This document shows, in pieces, positions 1-9,779 of a DNA stretch of 64,000 bases. The DNA is from Pseudomonas helvetica. GTDB taxonomy: Bacteria; Pseudomonadota; Gammaproteobacteria; Pseudomonadales; Pseudomonadaceae. A model generated the notes under the pieces. The model was not told where the DNA came from. It saw only the letters and a program-made list of their open reading frames with translations, and ran no database searches. The stretch's first letter is position 1. The number at the start of each line of letters is the position of its first letter. The stretch spans positions 6,211,001-6,275,000 of the forward strand of contig NZ_CP150917.1 in NCBI RefSeq assembly GCF_039908645.1. The letters are read 5' to 3'. A program made the position numbers and the translations under genes.

Positions 1-22
1 CGGGTAGCTGCTCGTCATTCAT
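1..22 (-). CDS. Start of a minus-strand gene leaving the window (DUF4870-type candidate)
   Basis: Only the first seven codons (MNDEQLP) are present, read leftward from an ATG at 22-20. A strong Shine-Dalgarno (AAGGAGA) sits just upstream of this ATG, so I take it as a real start. In Pseudomonas the gene after rph is usually a small DUF4870 membrane protein beginning with a similar peptide. That identification rests on synteny and seven residues only. It would be co-directional with rph, 34 bases downstream of it. Confidence 0.5.
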
Positions 23-56
23 GGCGCTCTCCTTATCCTGGAATGAGTTCGAATCG

Positions 57-779
57 TCAGTCAGCCAACGCAGCGTTCTGCAGATCGAAAATATCGTTCA
101 TGCCTTTCTTCGCCAGCTCCAGCATCGCGTTCAGCTCTTCAGGCTGGAACGGCGCGCCTTCAGCGGTGCCCTGCACTTCGATGAAACCACCGGTGCTGGT
201 CATCACCACGTTCAGGTCGGTCTCGGCAGCCGAGTCTTCCAGGTAGTCCAGATCCAGCACTGGCTCGCCCTGATACATGCCCACGGACACAGCAGCAATC
301 ATCTGCTTGAGCGGGTCACCGCCTTTCAGGCCGCCGCGTTTCTTGATCACTTTCAAGGCGTCGACCAGCGCAACCATGGCGCCAGTGATCGAGGCAGTAC
401 GCGTACCGCCGTCGGCCTGGATCACGTCGCAGTCGACGTACAGGGTCACGTCGCCCAGCTTGGACATGTCCAGCGCAGCGCGCAGGGAACGACCGATCAG
501 ACGCTGGATCTCCAGCGTACGGCCGCCTTGCTTGCCGCGGCTCGCTTCACGCTGGTTACGCTCGCCAGTGGCGCGCGGCAGCATGCCGTATTCGGCGGTC
601 AGCCAGCCTTGGCCCTGCCCCTTGAGGAAGCGCGGCACGCCGTTTTCGACGCTGACGGTGCAGATCACCTTGGTATCACCGAACTCGACCAGTACAGATC
701 CCTCGGCGTGTTTGGTGTAGTTGCGGGTAATGCGGATCGAGCGGAGCTGATCGGCAGCGCGACCACTTGGACGTTTCAT
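57..779 (-). CDS. rph: Ribonuclease PH
   Basis: Phosphorolytic 3'-5' exoribonuclease that trims the 3' ends of tRNA precursors and takes part in structured-RNA decay. The 240-residue product has the family's usual length and reads as RNase PH throughout: N-terminal MKRPSGR, the [18 protein letters not shown] segment, the arginine-rich GRSLRAA phosphate-site region near residue 90, and the QADGGTRTA motif. The ATG at 779 is the natural start. It is divergent from yicC, an arrangement also found in other gammaproteobacteria. The frame is intact, unlike the frameshifted rph of some E. coli K-12 strains. Confidence 0.97.
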   Translation of the reverse strand: MKRPSGRAADQLRSIRITRNYTKHAEGSVLVEFGDTKVICTVSVENGVPRFLKGQGQGWLTAEYGMLPRATGERNQREASRGKQGGRTLEIQRLIGRSLRAALDMSKLGDVTLYVDCDVIQADGGTRTASITGAMVALVDALKVIKKRGGLKGGDPLKQMIAAVSVGMYQGEPVLDLDYLEDSAAETDLNVVMTSTGGFIEVQGTAEGAPFQPEELNAMLELAKKGMNDIFDLQNAALAD

Positions 780-817
780 AGAGGAACACCTGTACAGAGG
801 ACGGAAATCTGCCGAGC

Positions 818-846
818 ATTATAGGGCGACCAGGCGCGCCTGGGCA
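818..846 (-). promoter_or_regulatory. Candidate sigma-70 promoter of rph
   Basis: Read on the minus strand there is a perfect TATAAT (818-823), with a weak TGCCCA -35 hexamer 17 bases upstream (841-846). It lies about 40 bases before the rph ATG. The -10 box is convincing; the -35 is not. Confidence 0.5.
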
Positions 847-926
847 CTTCTAAAAAAAACGGGCGACGAGCGAGGGCTCTGAACCGGGCTCTGCGACGAC
901 CTGCAGCGCTTTGTCACACGCGCCAT

Positions 927-956
927 TTGGGAGCATCCGCCGCACTGCGCTACAAT
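927..956 (+). promoter_or_regulatory. Candidate sigma-70 promoter of yicC-gmk
   Basis: TTGGGA (927-932) and TACAAT (951-956) are separated by 18 bases, about 95 bases before the yicC start, in the 270-base divergent region between rph and yicC. The rest of that region shows no other clear element. Confidence 0.45.
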
Positions 957-1049
957 CCTGCGCCTTTGCAGCCTGTGGGCTTTAATTCATCTAACCAGGT
1001 CCGTTGAGCCCGCTGGGTTCGGCGCCGGCCTGAATCGCGAGGTACCTCC

Positions 1050-1913
1050 ATGGTGCACAGCATGACCGCCTTCGCCCGCGTCGAAAAAGCCGGCAGCCAG
1101 GGCACCCTGAGCTGGGAGCTGCGTTCGGTCAACAGCCGTTACCTGGAACCGCACCTGCGCCTGCCCGAGTCCTTTCGCGACCTCGAAGGCAACGTGCGCG
1201 AAGCACTGCGTCAGGGCCTGTCGCGCGGCAAGCTCGAATGCACCCTGCGCTTCACCGAAGAAACCGCCGGCAAACCGCTGCAAGTCGACCGCGAACGCGC
1301 CGCGCAACTGGTCGCCGCCGCCGAGACCGTCGCCAGCCTGATCAAGAACCCTTCAGCCCTCAACCCGCTGGAAGTGCTGGCCTGGCCTGGCGTGCTGGTT
1401 GCCGATGCAAGCGACCCGCAAGCGCTCAACGCCGAGGCGCTGGCCCTGTTCAATGAAGGCCTCAAGGAACTCAAGGCTGGCCGCGAGCGCGAAGGTGCGG
1501 AGCTGGCCCGACTGATCAACGAACGCCTGACGTCGATTGAAGAAGACGTGGTGACCCTGCGCGAACTGGTTCCGCAGATGCTCGCCACCCAGCGTCAGAA
1601 GGTGCTCGACCGCTTTGCCGACATGAAGGCCGAGCTCGACCCGCAGCGCCTGGAACAGGAAATGGTCATGCTCGCGCAAAAAAGCGACGTCGCCGAAGAA
1701 CTGGACCGCCTGAGCACCCACATCATCGAAGTTCGCCGCGTGCTCAAGTCCGGCGGCGCTGCCGGTCGGCGCCTCGACTTCCTGATGCAGGAGCTCAACC
1801 GCGAAGCCAATACACTGGGCTCCAAAGCCTTCGACCCGCGCAGCACCCAGGCTGCGGTCAACCTCAAAGTGTTGATCGAGCAGATGCGCGAACAAGTGCA
1901 GAACATTGAGTAA
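1050..1913 (+). CDS. yicC: YicC/YloC family endoribonuclease
   Basis: Protein of 287 residues, the usual length, beginning MVHSMTAFAR, a hallmark of the family. The N-terminal YicC domain covers roughly residues 1-155 and the C-terminal DUF1732 domain roughly 200-287, with the conserved ending NLKVLIEQMREQVQNIE. Family members cut RNA and in E. coli affect small-RNA stability and stationary-phase survival. The gene lies 12 bases before gmk, and the two are probably co-transcribed. The first ATG (1050) is chosen; a second ATG four codons on (1062) is possible. Confidence 0.93.
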   Translation: MVHSMTAFARVEKAGSQGTLSWELRSVNSRYLEPHLRLPESFRDLEGNVREALRQGLSRGKLECTLRFTEETAGKPLQVDRERAAQLVAAAETVASLIKNPSALNPLEVLAWPGVLVADASDPQALNAEALALFNEGLKELKAGREREGAELARLINERLTSIEEDVVTLRELVPQMLATQRQKVLDRFADMKAELDPQRLEQEMVMLAQKSDVAEELDRLSTHIIEVRRVLKSGGAAGRRLDFLMQELNREANTLGSKAFDPRSTQAAVNLKVLIEQMREQVQNIE

Positions 1914-2546
<633 letters not shown>

Positions 2547-2612
2547 ATCAGCTCTTCCCAAAACCGCTGCAAGGGCTTTACATTGGTACTTGCAGCGCGT
2601 TGAAGGGCTTGG

Positions 2613-2653
2613 TTAAAAAATCAGCGCTTCCCTAATCGCTGGTGATTTTTTAA
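2613..2653. terminator. Terminator between gmk and rpoZ
   Basis: An inverted repeat with arms TTAAAAAATCA (2613-2623) and TGATTTTTTAA (2643-2653), extended by a short GCG/CGC pairing, has the A-tract/stem/T-tract layout of an intrinsic terminator. It ends gmk transcription. Confidence 0.7.
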
Positions 2654-2714
2654 ACTGTTGAGTCCGCTCGCCCAACCGGGCAGCGCGCATATTGCATTCG
2701 CTCCGAGGAATACC

Positions 2715-2978
2715 ATGGCCCGCGTAACCGTTGAAGACTGCCTAGAACACGTGGAAAACCGCTTTGAGCTGGTCATGCTCTCTACCAAGCGTGCCCGTCA
2801 ACTGGCCACCGGCGGCAAAGAGCCTCTGGTCCAGTGGGAAAACGACAAACCTACCGTTGTGGCCCTGCGTGAAATCGCTGAAGGCCTGATGAGCTACGAG
2901 TTCATCGCCAATGCTGAAATCGTCGAAGACGAACCGCTGTTCGCAGCGTTCGAGGACGAGTCCAACGAGGCCGTCTAA
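2715..2978 (+). CDS. rpoZ: RNA polymerase omega subunit
   Basis: Small assembly subunit of RNA polymerase, 87 residues, the Pseudomonas length, with the family N-terminus [20 protein letters not shown] and the KRARQL and [11 protein letters not shown] motifs. A longer frame opens at 2658, but the ATG at 2715 has a CCGAGGAA Shine-Dalgarno and gives the canonical protein. Omega also forms part of a ppGpp site on polymerase, which fits its place directly upstream of spoT (57-base gap). Confidence 0.96.
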   Translation: MARVTVEDCLEHVENRFELVMLSTKRARQLATGGKEPLVQWENDKPTVVALREIAEGLMSYEFIANAEIVEDEPLFAAFEDESNEAV

Positions 2979-3035
2979 GTCCATGCCTGGTCGACGTAGT
3001 ACGGCGCGGGGTCACAGCCATCGGCAGGAGTCATC

Positions 3036-5141
3036 ATGCCGAGCATAGACGCCCTCGCCGAACGCTTATCGACCTACCTCGGCACTGACCAGGTCAACCT
3101 GGTCCGCCGAGCGTACTTCTACGCCGAACAAGCCCACGATGGCCAGCGCCGCCGCAGCGGCGAGGCGTACGTCACGCACCCGTTAGCGGTCGCGAACATT
3201 CTTGCCGACATGCACATGGACCATCAGAGTTTGATGGCCGCGATGCTGCATGACGTGATCGAAGACACCGGTATTGCCAAGGAAGCGCTCTCTGCGCAGT
3301 TTGGCGAAACCGTGGCCGAACTGGTCGACGGGGTCAGCAAACTGACCCAGATGAACTTCGAGACCAAAGCCGAAGCCCAAGCCGAAAACTTCCAGAAAAT
3401 GGCCATGGCCATGGCCCGCGACATTCGCGTGATCCTGGTCAAACTGGCCGACCGCCTGCACAACATGCGCACGCTGGAAGTCCTGTCCGGTGAAAAGCGC
3501 CGGCGGATCGCCAAGGAAACCCTGGAAATCTACGCGCCCATCGCCAACCGGCTGGGCATGCATGCCATCCGCGTAGAATTCGAAGACCTGGGCTTCAAGG
3601 CCATGCACCCGATGCGTTCCGCGCGGATCTACCAGGCGGTCAAGCGCGCCCGGGGCAATCGCAAGGAAATCGTCAACAAGATCGAAGAATCCCTCAGCCA
3701 TTGCCTGGCCATCGACGGCATTCAGGGCGAGGTCAGCGGTCGCCAGAAACACCTGTACGGCATCTACACGAAAATGCGCGGCAAGCGCCGGGCCTTCAAC
3801 GAGATCATGGACGTCTACGCGTTCCGGATCATCGTCGACAAGGTCGATACCTGCTACCGCGTGCTCGGTGCTGTGCATAATTTGTACAAACCGTTGCCGG
3901 GGCGCTTCAAGGATTACATCGCGATTCCCAAGGCCAACGGCTATCAGTCGTTGCACACCACGCTCTTCGGCATGCACGGCGTACCGATCGAAATCCAGAT
4001 CCGCACCCGTGAAATGGAAGAGATGGCCAATAACGGCATCGCCGCCCATTGGCTGTACAAATCCAGCGGCGACGAGCAGCCAAAAGGCACTCACGCCCGC
4101 GCCCGCCAGTGGGTCAAGGGCGTGCTGGAAATGCAGCAACGCGCCGGTAACTCGCTGGAGTTCATTGAAAGCGTGAAGATCGACCTGTTCCCGGACGAGG
4201 TCTACGTGTTCACGCCAAAAGGCCGGATCATGGAGCTGCCAAAAGGCTCCACGGCGGTCGACTTCGCTTACGCGGTGCACACTGACGTCGGCAACAGTTG
4301 CATCGCCTGCCGGATCAACCGCCGCCTGGCGCCGCTGTCCGAACCGCTGCAAAGCGGCTCGACGGTCGAAATCGTCAGCGCTCCGGGCGCACGGCCGAAC
4401 CCGGCGTGGCTCAACTTCGTGGTCACCGGCAAGGCCCGCACGCACATTCGTCACGCGCTGAAACTGCAGCGCCGCTCCGAGTCCATCAGCCTCGGCGAAC
4501 GCCTGCTGAACAAGGTGCTCAACGGCTTCGACAGCTCGCTGGAAAAAGTCCCGGCCGAGCGCATCAAGGCGATGCTCAACGAATACCGCCTCGAACTGAT
4601 CGAAGACCTGCTTGAAGACATCGGCCTGGGCAATCGCATGGCCTATGTCGTCGCCCGCCGCCTGCTCGGCGAAGGCGAACAGTTGCCAAGCCCGGAAGGT
4701 CCGCTGGCGATTCGCGGCACCGAAGGCCTGGTACTCAGTTACGCCAAGTGCTGCACGCCGATCCCGGGCGACCCGATTGTCGGCCACCTGTCTGCCGGCA
4801 AAGGCATGGTCGTGCACCTGGACAACTGCCGCAACATCAGCGAAATCCGCCACAACCCGGAAAAATGCATCCAGCTCTCGTGGGCCAAGGATGTCACCGG
4901 CGAATTCAATGTCGAACTGCGCGTCGAGCTGGAACACCAGCGCGGCCTGATTGCCTTGCTGGCCAGCAGCGTCAACGCCGCGGACGGCAACATCGAAAAA
5001 ATCAGCATGGACGAACGCGACGGTCGTATCAGCGTGGTCCAACTGGTGGTCAGCGTACACGACCGTGTACACCTGGCCCGCGTGATCAAGAAACTGCGCG
5101 CCCTGACCGGGGTGATTCGCATCACCCGCATGCGTGCCTAG
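3036..5141 (+). CDS. spoT: Bifunctional (p)ppGpp synthetase/hydrolase
   Basis: Makes and degrades (p)ppGpp, the stringent-response alarmone. The 701 residues match SpoT: an HD hydrolase domain with the HD pair at residues 72-73 (LHDVIEDTG), the synthetase domain with GRQKHLYGIYTKM (about 233), a TGS domain (about 385-445), the CCTPIPGD helical/zinc-finger element (about 570) and a C-terminal ACT domain (about 625-701). The intact HDxxED motif supports hydrolase activity. A CAGGAG Shine-Dalgarno precedes the start. Confidence 0.96.
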   Translation: MPSIDALAERLSTYLGTDQVNLVRRAYFYAEQAHDGQRRRSGEAYVTHPLAVANILADMHMDHQSLMAAMLHDVIEDTGIAKEALSAQFGETVAELVDGVSKLTQMNFETKAEAQAENFQKMAMAMARDIRVILVKLADRLHNMRTLEVLSGEKRRRIAKETLEIYAPIANRLGMHAIRVEFEDLGFKAMHPMRSARIYQAVKRARGNRKEIVNKIEESLSHCLAIDGIQGEVSGRQKHLYGIYTKMRGKRRAFNEIMDVYAFRIIVDKVDTCYRVLGAVHNLYKPLPGRFKDYIAIPKANGYQSLHTTLFGMHGVPIEIQIRTREMEEMANNGIAAHWLYKSSGDEQPKGTHARARQWVKGVLEMQQRAGNSLEFIESVKIDLFPDEVYVFTPKGRIMELPKGSTAVDFAYAVHTDVGNSCIACRINRRLAPLSEPLQSGSTVEIVSAPGARPNPAWLNFVVTGKARTHIRHALKLQRRSESISLGERLLNKVLNGFDSSLEKVPAERIKAMLNEYRLELIEDLLEDIGLGNRMAYVVARRLLGEGEQLPSPEGPLAIRGTEGLVLSYAKCCTPIPGDPIVGHLSAGKGMVVHLDNCRNISEIRHNPEKCIQLSWAKDVTGEFNVELRVELEHQRGLIALLASSVNAADGNIEKISMDERDGRISVVQLVVSVHDRVHLARVIKKLRALTGVIRITRMRA

Positions 5142-5177
5142 CTCGTCCATCCAGCACCCCATTACAAGGAGTCATAC

Positions 5178-5558
5178 ATGACCAAGACTGTTATCACCAG
5201 CGACAAGGCCCCGGCCGCCATCGGTACTTACTCCCAGGCGATCAAGGCTGGCAACACTGTCTACATGTCCGGCCAGATCCCGCTCGACCCAAAAACCATG
5301 GAACTGGTCGAAGGCTTCGAAGCCCAGACCGTCCAGGTGTTCGAGAACCTGAAAGCCGTGGCTGAAGCCGCTGGCGGTTCGTTCAAGGACATCGTCAAAC
5401 TGAACATCTTCCTCACCGACCTGAGCCACTTCGCCAAGGTCAACGAGATCATGGGCAAATACTTCGACCAGCCTTACCCAGCGCGCGCCGCCATCGGCGT
5501 GGCCGCCCTGCCAAAGGGTTCGCAGGTTGAAATGGATGCCATCCTGGTCATCGAGTAA
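5178..5558 (+). CDS. ridA: Reactive intermediate/imine deaminase RidA
   Basis: Hydrolyses reactive enamines and imines made by PLP enzymes such as threonine dehydratase. The 126 residues are the typical length. The catalytic arginine lies in [14 protein letters not shown] (Arg103) with the conserved glutamate in VEMDAI (Glu119). It follows spoT by 36 bases with an AAGGAG Shine-Dalgarno; the order rpoZ-spoT-ridA is widespread in gammaproteobacteria. Confidence 0.95.
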   Translation: MTKTVITSDKAPAAIGTYSQAIKAGNTVYMSGQIPLDPKTMELVEGFEAQTVQVFENLKAVAEAAGGSFKDIVKLNIFLTDLSHFAKVNEIMGKYFDQPYPARAAIGVAALPKGSQVEMDAILVIE

Positions 5559-5613
5559 TACGCACGGCGCAGCCTCCCAGGCTGCGCCGACTTCGTTCTG
5601 TAAGGATCTCCTC

Positions 5614-6354
5614 ATGCGCAAAGCGCTAGCTCTCTCGTTGCTCGCGGTGTTTCTCGGTGGCTGTGCCAGCAACCCTGCCGACCGCGACATCAGTGGCACC
5701 TGGATCAACCAGTCGGCAATCAATGCGGCGGCCAAGGGCGGCCCGCTGCGCGAAGCACTGCAAGCCTATGGCCCGAACCTGGAGTGGGACGTCAACACCA
5801 AGGCCGGCCAGGCGCGATACACAAACGGCTTCGAGAACGTCGAAGGCAAAATGCTCGGCGAGAAATCCGATGCCTGGAAAGTCGAGTTTTATGGCAGCGC
5901 TGCCACCGAATTGAAGCGCGACGGTAAACAGTTGCACCAAGTGGCCAACGACAACGAGCCCGAGCAACTGTTTGACCGCGCCAAAGACATCGCCCCCGAA
6001 GGCGCACCGATTGGTGCCAGCTTCGAGCGTGCGCTGTACTCAGCCTATCTGGGCGGTAGCTGGAAGATCGTCAACGGTCCTGGCGAAGGCAGCACCGTGC
6101 AGTTCCAGGCCGACGGCGCCGTTCAAGGCCTGCCTGGTGCTGACCGTTACGCGCTGTGCCTGGCGGGCGACTGCGCCTCCATGAGCGGCGGCCACGACAC
6201 CGTCTGGCTGCAACTGAGCGGCCAGGGCAACCCGTGGATCTTCACCCGCAACGGCAAACAGATGGAGATCTTCCAGGCAGTCAATGGCGCCCAGGCGGAC
6301 GAAGTCCCTTCGTTCACCCCTGGCAATCGCCAATGGACACTGGAAAAGCAGTGA
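5614..6354 (+). CDS. Predicted lipoprotein of unknown function
   Basis: 246-residue protein with a lipoprotein signal: MRKALALSLLAVFLGGCASN, lipobox LGGC, predicted lipidated Cys17. The mature part has no domain I recognise. It contains a repeated 'GTW/GSW ... W' layout of a beta-rich protein and a Cys pair (CLAGDC, about 188-193). An upstream in-frame extension exists, but the ATG at 5614, preceded by TAAGGATCT, places the signal peptide at the N-terminus. It follows ridA by 55 bases and may be co-transcribed. Probably envelope-associated; function unknown. Confidence 0.8.
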   Translation: MRKALALSLLAVFLGGCASNPADRDISGTWINQSAINAAAKGGPLREALQAYGPNLEWDVNTKAGQARYTNGFENVEGKMLGEKSDAWKVEFYGSAATELKRDGKQLHQVANDNEPEQLFDRAKDIAPEGAPIGASFERALYSAYLGGSWKIVNGPGEGSTVQFQADGAVQGLPGADRYALCLAGDCASMSGGHDTVWLQLSGQGNPWIFTRNGKQMEIFQAVNGAQADEVPSFTPGNRQWTLEKQ

Positions 6355-6382
6355 TCCTGCTTTAACTGCAACGAAGATCCAA

Positions 6383-6402
6383 TGTGGGAGCCTGCTCCCA
6401 CA
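6383..6402. repeat. Short REP-type palindrome, possible terminator
   Basis: TGTGGGAGCCTGCTCCCACA is a near-perfect palindrome of the common Pseudomonas REP type. A T-rich run (GTTGTTTTT) follows it, so it could end transcription of the lipoprotein gene. It separates this gene from the convergent SDR gene. Confidence 0.65.
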
Positions 6403-6424
6403 GTTGTTTTTGGATGTTTGAAGG

Positions 6425-7282
6425 TCAGCTGCGACCTTCAAGAATCGCCGCATACCCTTCACGAAAGCTCGGATAACGCGGCGTCCAGCCCAACGCTTTA
6501 GCCCGGGCGTTGCTGCAACGCTTGCTGCCCGTACGGCGCACGCTGGCATCCTCCGACCAGTCGGTCACCCCGAGGTACTCGCGTAACCAGCCCACCACCT
6601 CCGCCAACGGCGCGGGCGCGTCGTCGACGCCGATATAGCAGTCATCCAGCGCCTCGTCGCGTTCGGCACGCAGCAACAGGAACGCCAACAACCCAGCCGC
6701 GTCATCCACATGAATCCGGTTGGCATACAGCGGCGGATCAACCGCAACGCGATAGCCCTGCCGCACCTGGCTCAACAGCCACTCACGACCCGGGCCGTAA
6801 ATCCCGGTCAGGCGCACCAGACTCGCAGGAATGCCGCTGTTTAATGCGATCTGCTCGGCTTCCAGCATCACTCGCCCGGAATAGCCGGCCGCTTGAGTCG
6901 GCGATGTTTCATCGATCCATTCACCGTTCTGCTGCCCGTACACGCTGCTGCTGGAGACAAACAGCAAGCGCTTCGGTGCCTGGCCGTAGTCGTTCAGCCA
7001 TTCCAGCACATGCTGCAAGCCCTGGACATAAGCGGCGCGGTAACCGGCTTCATCGTGATCGGTGGCGGCCGCGCAATACACCAGGTAATCCACCGCCCCG
7101 ACGGGCCAGGTCGCCGGGCAGTCTTCATTGAACAAGTCGCCGGCAACGCCAATAACGCCCTCGGGCAGGCGCGAGATGTCACGCCGCAAACCATGAACCT
7201 CCCACCCCGAGGCCAACAGTTGAGTGGCCAGACGGCCGCCGACATCGCCACAACCGGCGATCAAAACAGAAGGCGCGGACAT
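6425..7282 (-). CDS. SDR-type NAD(P)-dependent epimerase/dehydratase family protein
   Basis: 285 residues with an N-terminal Rossmann motif (VLIAGCGDVGGRLA), a CAAATDHDEAGYRA segment and SSSVYGQQNGEWIDE, typical of extended SDR proteins of the YeeZ/NAD-epimerase-like group. The substrate is unknown. The ATG at 7282 has a GGGAGAATTTTG Shine-Dalgarno and gives a proper Rossmann start; the longer frame from 7345 adds 21 non-family residues. It stands alone on the minus strand between two plus-strand operons and is divergent from exbB. Confidence 0.85.
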   Translation of the reverse strand: MSAPSVLIAGCGDVGGRLATQLLASGWEVHGLRRDISRLPEGVIGVAGDLFNEDCPATWPVGAVDYLVYCAAATDHDEAGYRAAYVQGLQHVLEWLNDYGQAPKRLLFVSSSSVYGQQNGEWIDETSPTQAAGYSGRVMLEAEQIALNSGIPASLVRLTGIYGPGREWLLSQVRQGYRVAVDPPLYANRIHVDDAAGLLAFLLLRAERDEALDDCYIGVDDAPAPLAEVVGWLREYLGVTDWSEDASVRRTGSKRCSNARAKALGWTPRYPSFREGYAAILEGRS

Positions 7283-7374
7283 CAAAATTCTCCCATCAGA
7301 AAGGTACAGGCTAGCCTTGGTATTGGACACGCGGCTAGCAATCAAAGAAAAAAAGAGACTCTATTACTTTTGTT

Positions 7375-7396
7375 AACAAGAATTACTTGCAATAAT
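7375..7396. promoter_or_regulatory. Candidate Fur box upstream of exbB
   Basis: On the minus strand the segment reads ATTATTGCAAGTAATTCTTG, close to the GCAAATAATTCTTATT-type Fur sites of Pseudomonas iron genes (two differences in the 16-base core). It lies about 76 bases before the exbB start, where iron-dependent repression of an ExbB-ExbD-TonB operon is expected. Match by eye only. Confidence 0.45.
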
Positions 7397-7471
7397 GCCC
7401 GCCACTTTTGTTCTCGGCCCACGAGGCCTGGAAGGACATTAAACCCTCTTCTTCTCTTAGGTCCGGCCAGC

Positions 7472-8464
7472 ATGACACGTAATTCACTCTCCGCTTCGCC
7501 AACCACGCTTGCTCGTCCCACTCGCGCCCTGAGCGCGGTCGCCGCGCTGCTGTTCAGCCTGCTGCTGGCCCCGACCGCCGCCTTCGCCGATGAAGCACCT
7601 GCAACCACCAACGTGCCAGCCGCTCACTCCACACCTGACGTGCCTAGAAACCCTGACGGCAGCGTCGATACTTCGTCGCTGCCGCCGGAAGTGCAAAAGG
7701 CTTTGGCTGATTTCGGTGAAGCAACAAAGCAGATGGAAGAAAACAACACCCTGGGCATGGCTCACGACCTGTCGCCGTGGGGCATGTACCAGAACGCCGA
7801 CATCATCGTGAAAATCGTGATGATCGGCCTGGCCATCGCCTCGATCATCACCTGGACTATCTGGATCGCCAAGGGCCTTGAGCTGCTGGGCGCCAAGCGT
7901 CGTCTACGCGGTGAAATCGCTAGCCTGAAAAAAGCCACCACCCTTAAAGACGCCAGCGCCAGCGCGGCCAAGGAAGGCACCCTCGCCAACCTGCTGGTCC
8001 ACGACGCCCTTGAAGAAATGCGCCTGTCGGCCAACAGCCGTGAAAAAGAAGGCATCAAGGAACGCGTCAGCTTCCGCCTCGAGCGTCTGGTGGCCGCCTG
8101 CGGCCGCAACATGAGCAGCGGCACCGGCGTGCTGGCCACCATCGGCTCCACCGCGCCGTTCGTGGGTCTTTTCGGCACCGTGTGGGGCATCATGAACAGC
8201 TTCATCGGCATCGCCAAAACCCAGACCACCAACCTCGCCGTCGTCGCCCCCGGCATCGCCGAAGCCCTGCTGGCTACCGCGCTGGGCCTGGTGGCCGCGA
8301 TTCCTGCGGTGGTCATCTACAACGTTTTCGCCCGTTCCATCGCCGGCTACAAGGCCCAGGTGTCCGATGCTTCGGCGCAAGTCCTGTTGCTGGTCAGCCG
8401 CGACCTCGACCACCTGCCGCCCGAGCGCATTTCCTCGCAACCGCACATGGTCAAAGTAGGGTAA
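7472..8464 (+). CDS. exbB: TonB-system energizer ExbB
   Basis: Inner-membrane proton channel that, with ExbD, energises TonB for uptake through TonB-dependent receptors. The 330 residues include a long N-terminal extension with a cleavable signal (about 1-39, ...APTAAFA), typical of Pseudomonas-type ExbB. Three transmembrane helices follow (about 109-130, 228-250, 268-290) with the core IGSTAPFVGLFGTVWGIM. A longer frame opens at 6893, but the ATG at 7472 is the one giving a signal peptide. Six bases separate it from exbD. Confidence 0.93.
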   Translation: MTRNSLSASPTTLARPTRALSAVAALLFSLLLAPTAAFADEAPATTNVPAAHSTPDVPRNPDGSVDTSSLPPEVQKALADFGEATKQMEENNTLGMAHDLSPWGMYQNADIIVKIVMIGLAIASIITWTIWIAKGLELLGAKRRLRGEIASLKKATTLKDASASAAKEGTLANLLVHDALEEMRLSANSREKEGIKERVSFRLERLVAACGRNMSSGTGVLATIGSTAPFVGLFGTVWGIMNSFIGIAKTQTTNLAVVAPGIAEALLATALGLVAAIPAVVIYNVFARSIAGYKAQVSDASAQVLLLVSRDLDHLPPERISSQPHMVKVG

Positions 8465-8470
8465 TCCGCC

Positions 8471-8899
8471 ATGGGCTTGCATTTAAAGGAAGGCGCAGAC
8501 GACGATCTCGCCGAGAACCACGAAATCAACGTCACGCCGTTCATCGACGTGATGCTGGTGCTGCTGATCATCTTCATGGTCGCCGCCCCGCTGGCCACCG
8601 TGGACATCAAGGTTGACCTCCCCGCCTCGACCGCCAAACCGGCACCGCGGCCAGAGAAACCGGTGTTCCTCAGCGTCAAGGCCGACCAACGCCTGTACCT
8701 GGGCGAAGACGAAGTCAACGCCGAAACCCTCGGCGCGACCCTCGACGCGCGAACCCACGGCAAGAAGGACACGACCATCTTCTTCCAGGCCGACAAAGGC
8801 GTGGACTACGGCGACCTGATGCACGTGATGGATGCCCTGCGGGCCGCCGGCTACCTGAAAGTCGGTCTGGTCGGACTTGAGACGGCAGCCAAGAAATGA
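8471..8899 (+). CDS. exbD: TonB-system protein ExbD
   Basis: 142 residues: one N-terminal transmembrane helix containing the essential aspartate in NVTPFIDVMLVLLIIF (Asp26), and a periplasmic domain ending GLVGLETAAKK. It forms the proton pathway with ExbB and contacts TonB. It overlaps tonB by four bases (ATGA), implying translational coupling. Confidence 0.95.
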   Translation: MGLHLKEGADDDLAENHEINVTPFIDVMLVLLIIFMVAAPLATVDIKVDLPASTAKPAPRPEKPVFLSVKADQRLYLGEDEVNAETLGATLDARTHGKKDTTIFFQADKGVDYGDLMHVMDALRAAGYLKVGLVGLETAAKK

Positions 8900-9645
8900 T
8901 CACGACGCGCCAAAAGCTGACGCGTTACGGCGCTAGCCTGGTCGTGGTGCTGGGCGTCCACGCGGTCGCGATTTTGCTCGCGCTCAACTGGAAGTCCTCG
9001 CCGCCGGTCGAGTTGCCGCCGATGGCGATGATGGTCGAGTTGGCGCCGCTTCCGGCACCGCCACCACCGGCACCGCCCAAGGTCGTAACGCCGCCGCAAC
9101 CACCGACCCCGGTCGAAGAGCTGCCGCTGCCGAAACTCGCGGAAGCGCCAAAGCCGACGATCTCGGTGCCCAAGCCGGTCAAACCCAAGCCCAAGCCTCA
9201 ACCGCCCAAGCCGGTGGAGAAAAAGCCCGAGCCGCCGAAGGAAAAACCGGCCGAGGAAAAACCCAGCGACACACCGCCGACCAACACTCCGACGGAGAAA
9301 TCCGCGCAACCTGCCCCAGGCCCGACGCTGGCGCAGTCTGCGGCCAAGGAAAGTTGGCAAGGCACACTGCTGGCGCACCTGGCCAAGTACAAGAAGTACC
9401 CGCCTGCCGCCCAGTCGCGTGGCAAGGAGGGTCTGAACCGTCTGCGCTTCGTGGTCGACGCTGAAGGCAACGTGCTGTCTTACGAGTTGGTCGGTCGCTC
9501 CGGCAACGCCGATCTGGACCGGGCCACCCTGGAAATGATCCGCCGCGCCCAGCCACTGCCCAAGCCACCGGCCGACATGCTGAAGAACGGCTCGATCGAA
9601 ATCGTTGCGCCGTTTGTGTACTCCCTGGAAAAACGCCGACACTAA
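8896..9645 (+). CDS. tonB: Energy transducer TonB
   Basis: 249 residues: an N-terminal membrane anchor (about 15-33), a long Pro/Lys/Glu-rich rod (about 50-140, repeated KPKPKP and EKKPEPPKEKP-like units) that spans the periplasm, and a C-terminal TonB domain with YPPAAQSRGKEGLNRLRF and the ending NGSIEIVAPFVYSL. It is the last gene of exbB-exbD-tonB. A perfect REPIN and a strong hairpin terminator follow. Confidence 0.95.
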   Translation: MITTRQKLTRYGASLVVVLGVHAVAILLALNWKSSPPVELPPMAMMVELAPLPAPPPPAPPKVVTPPQPPTPVEELPLPKLAEAPKPTISVPKPVKPKPKPQPPKPVEKKPEPPKEKPAEEKPSDTPPTNTPTEKSAQPAPGPTLAQSAAKESWQGTLLAHLAKYKKYPPAAQSRGKEGLNRLRFVVDAEGNVLSYELVGRSGNADLDRATLEMIRRAQPLPKPPADMLKNGSIEIVAPFVYSLEKRRH

Positions 9646-9665
9646 GCACAAACGCAAAACCCTTG

Positions 9666-9753
9666 TAGGAGCCGAGCTTGCTCGCGATAGCGGTGTGTCA
9701 GTCAACAGAGATGCTGAACATGACGGCCTCATCGCGAGCAAGCTCGGCTCCTA
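9666..9753. repeat. REPIN: two inverted REP sequences
   Basis: A 23-base arm starting TAGGAGCCGAGCTTGCTCGC (9666-9688) is repeated exactly in inverted form at 9731-9753, with a 42-base spacer. This is the layout of a Pseudomonas REPIN (paired REPs spread by a RAYT transposase). No transposase gene is present here. Confidence 0.85.
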
Positions 9754-9779
9754 TAGGTTCTGCGGCGGCCAGAGAATCT

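Noticed and set aside
3183..5162. A 659-codon minus-strand open frame
   Set aside because: Antisense shadow of spoT.
6893..7471. N-terminal extension of exbB by 193 codons
   Set aside because: The extension is antisense to the SDR gene and would bury the ExbB signal peptide.
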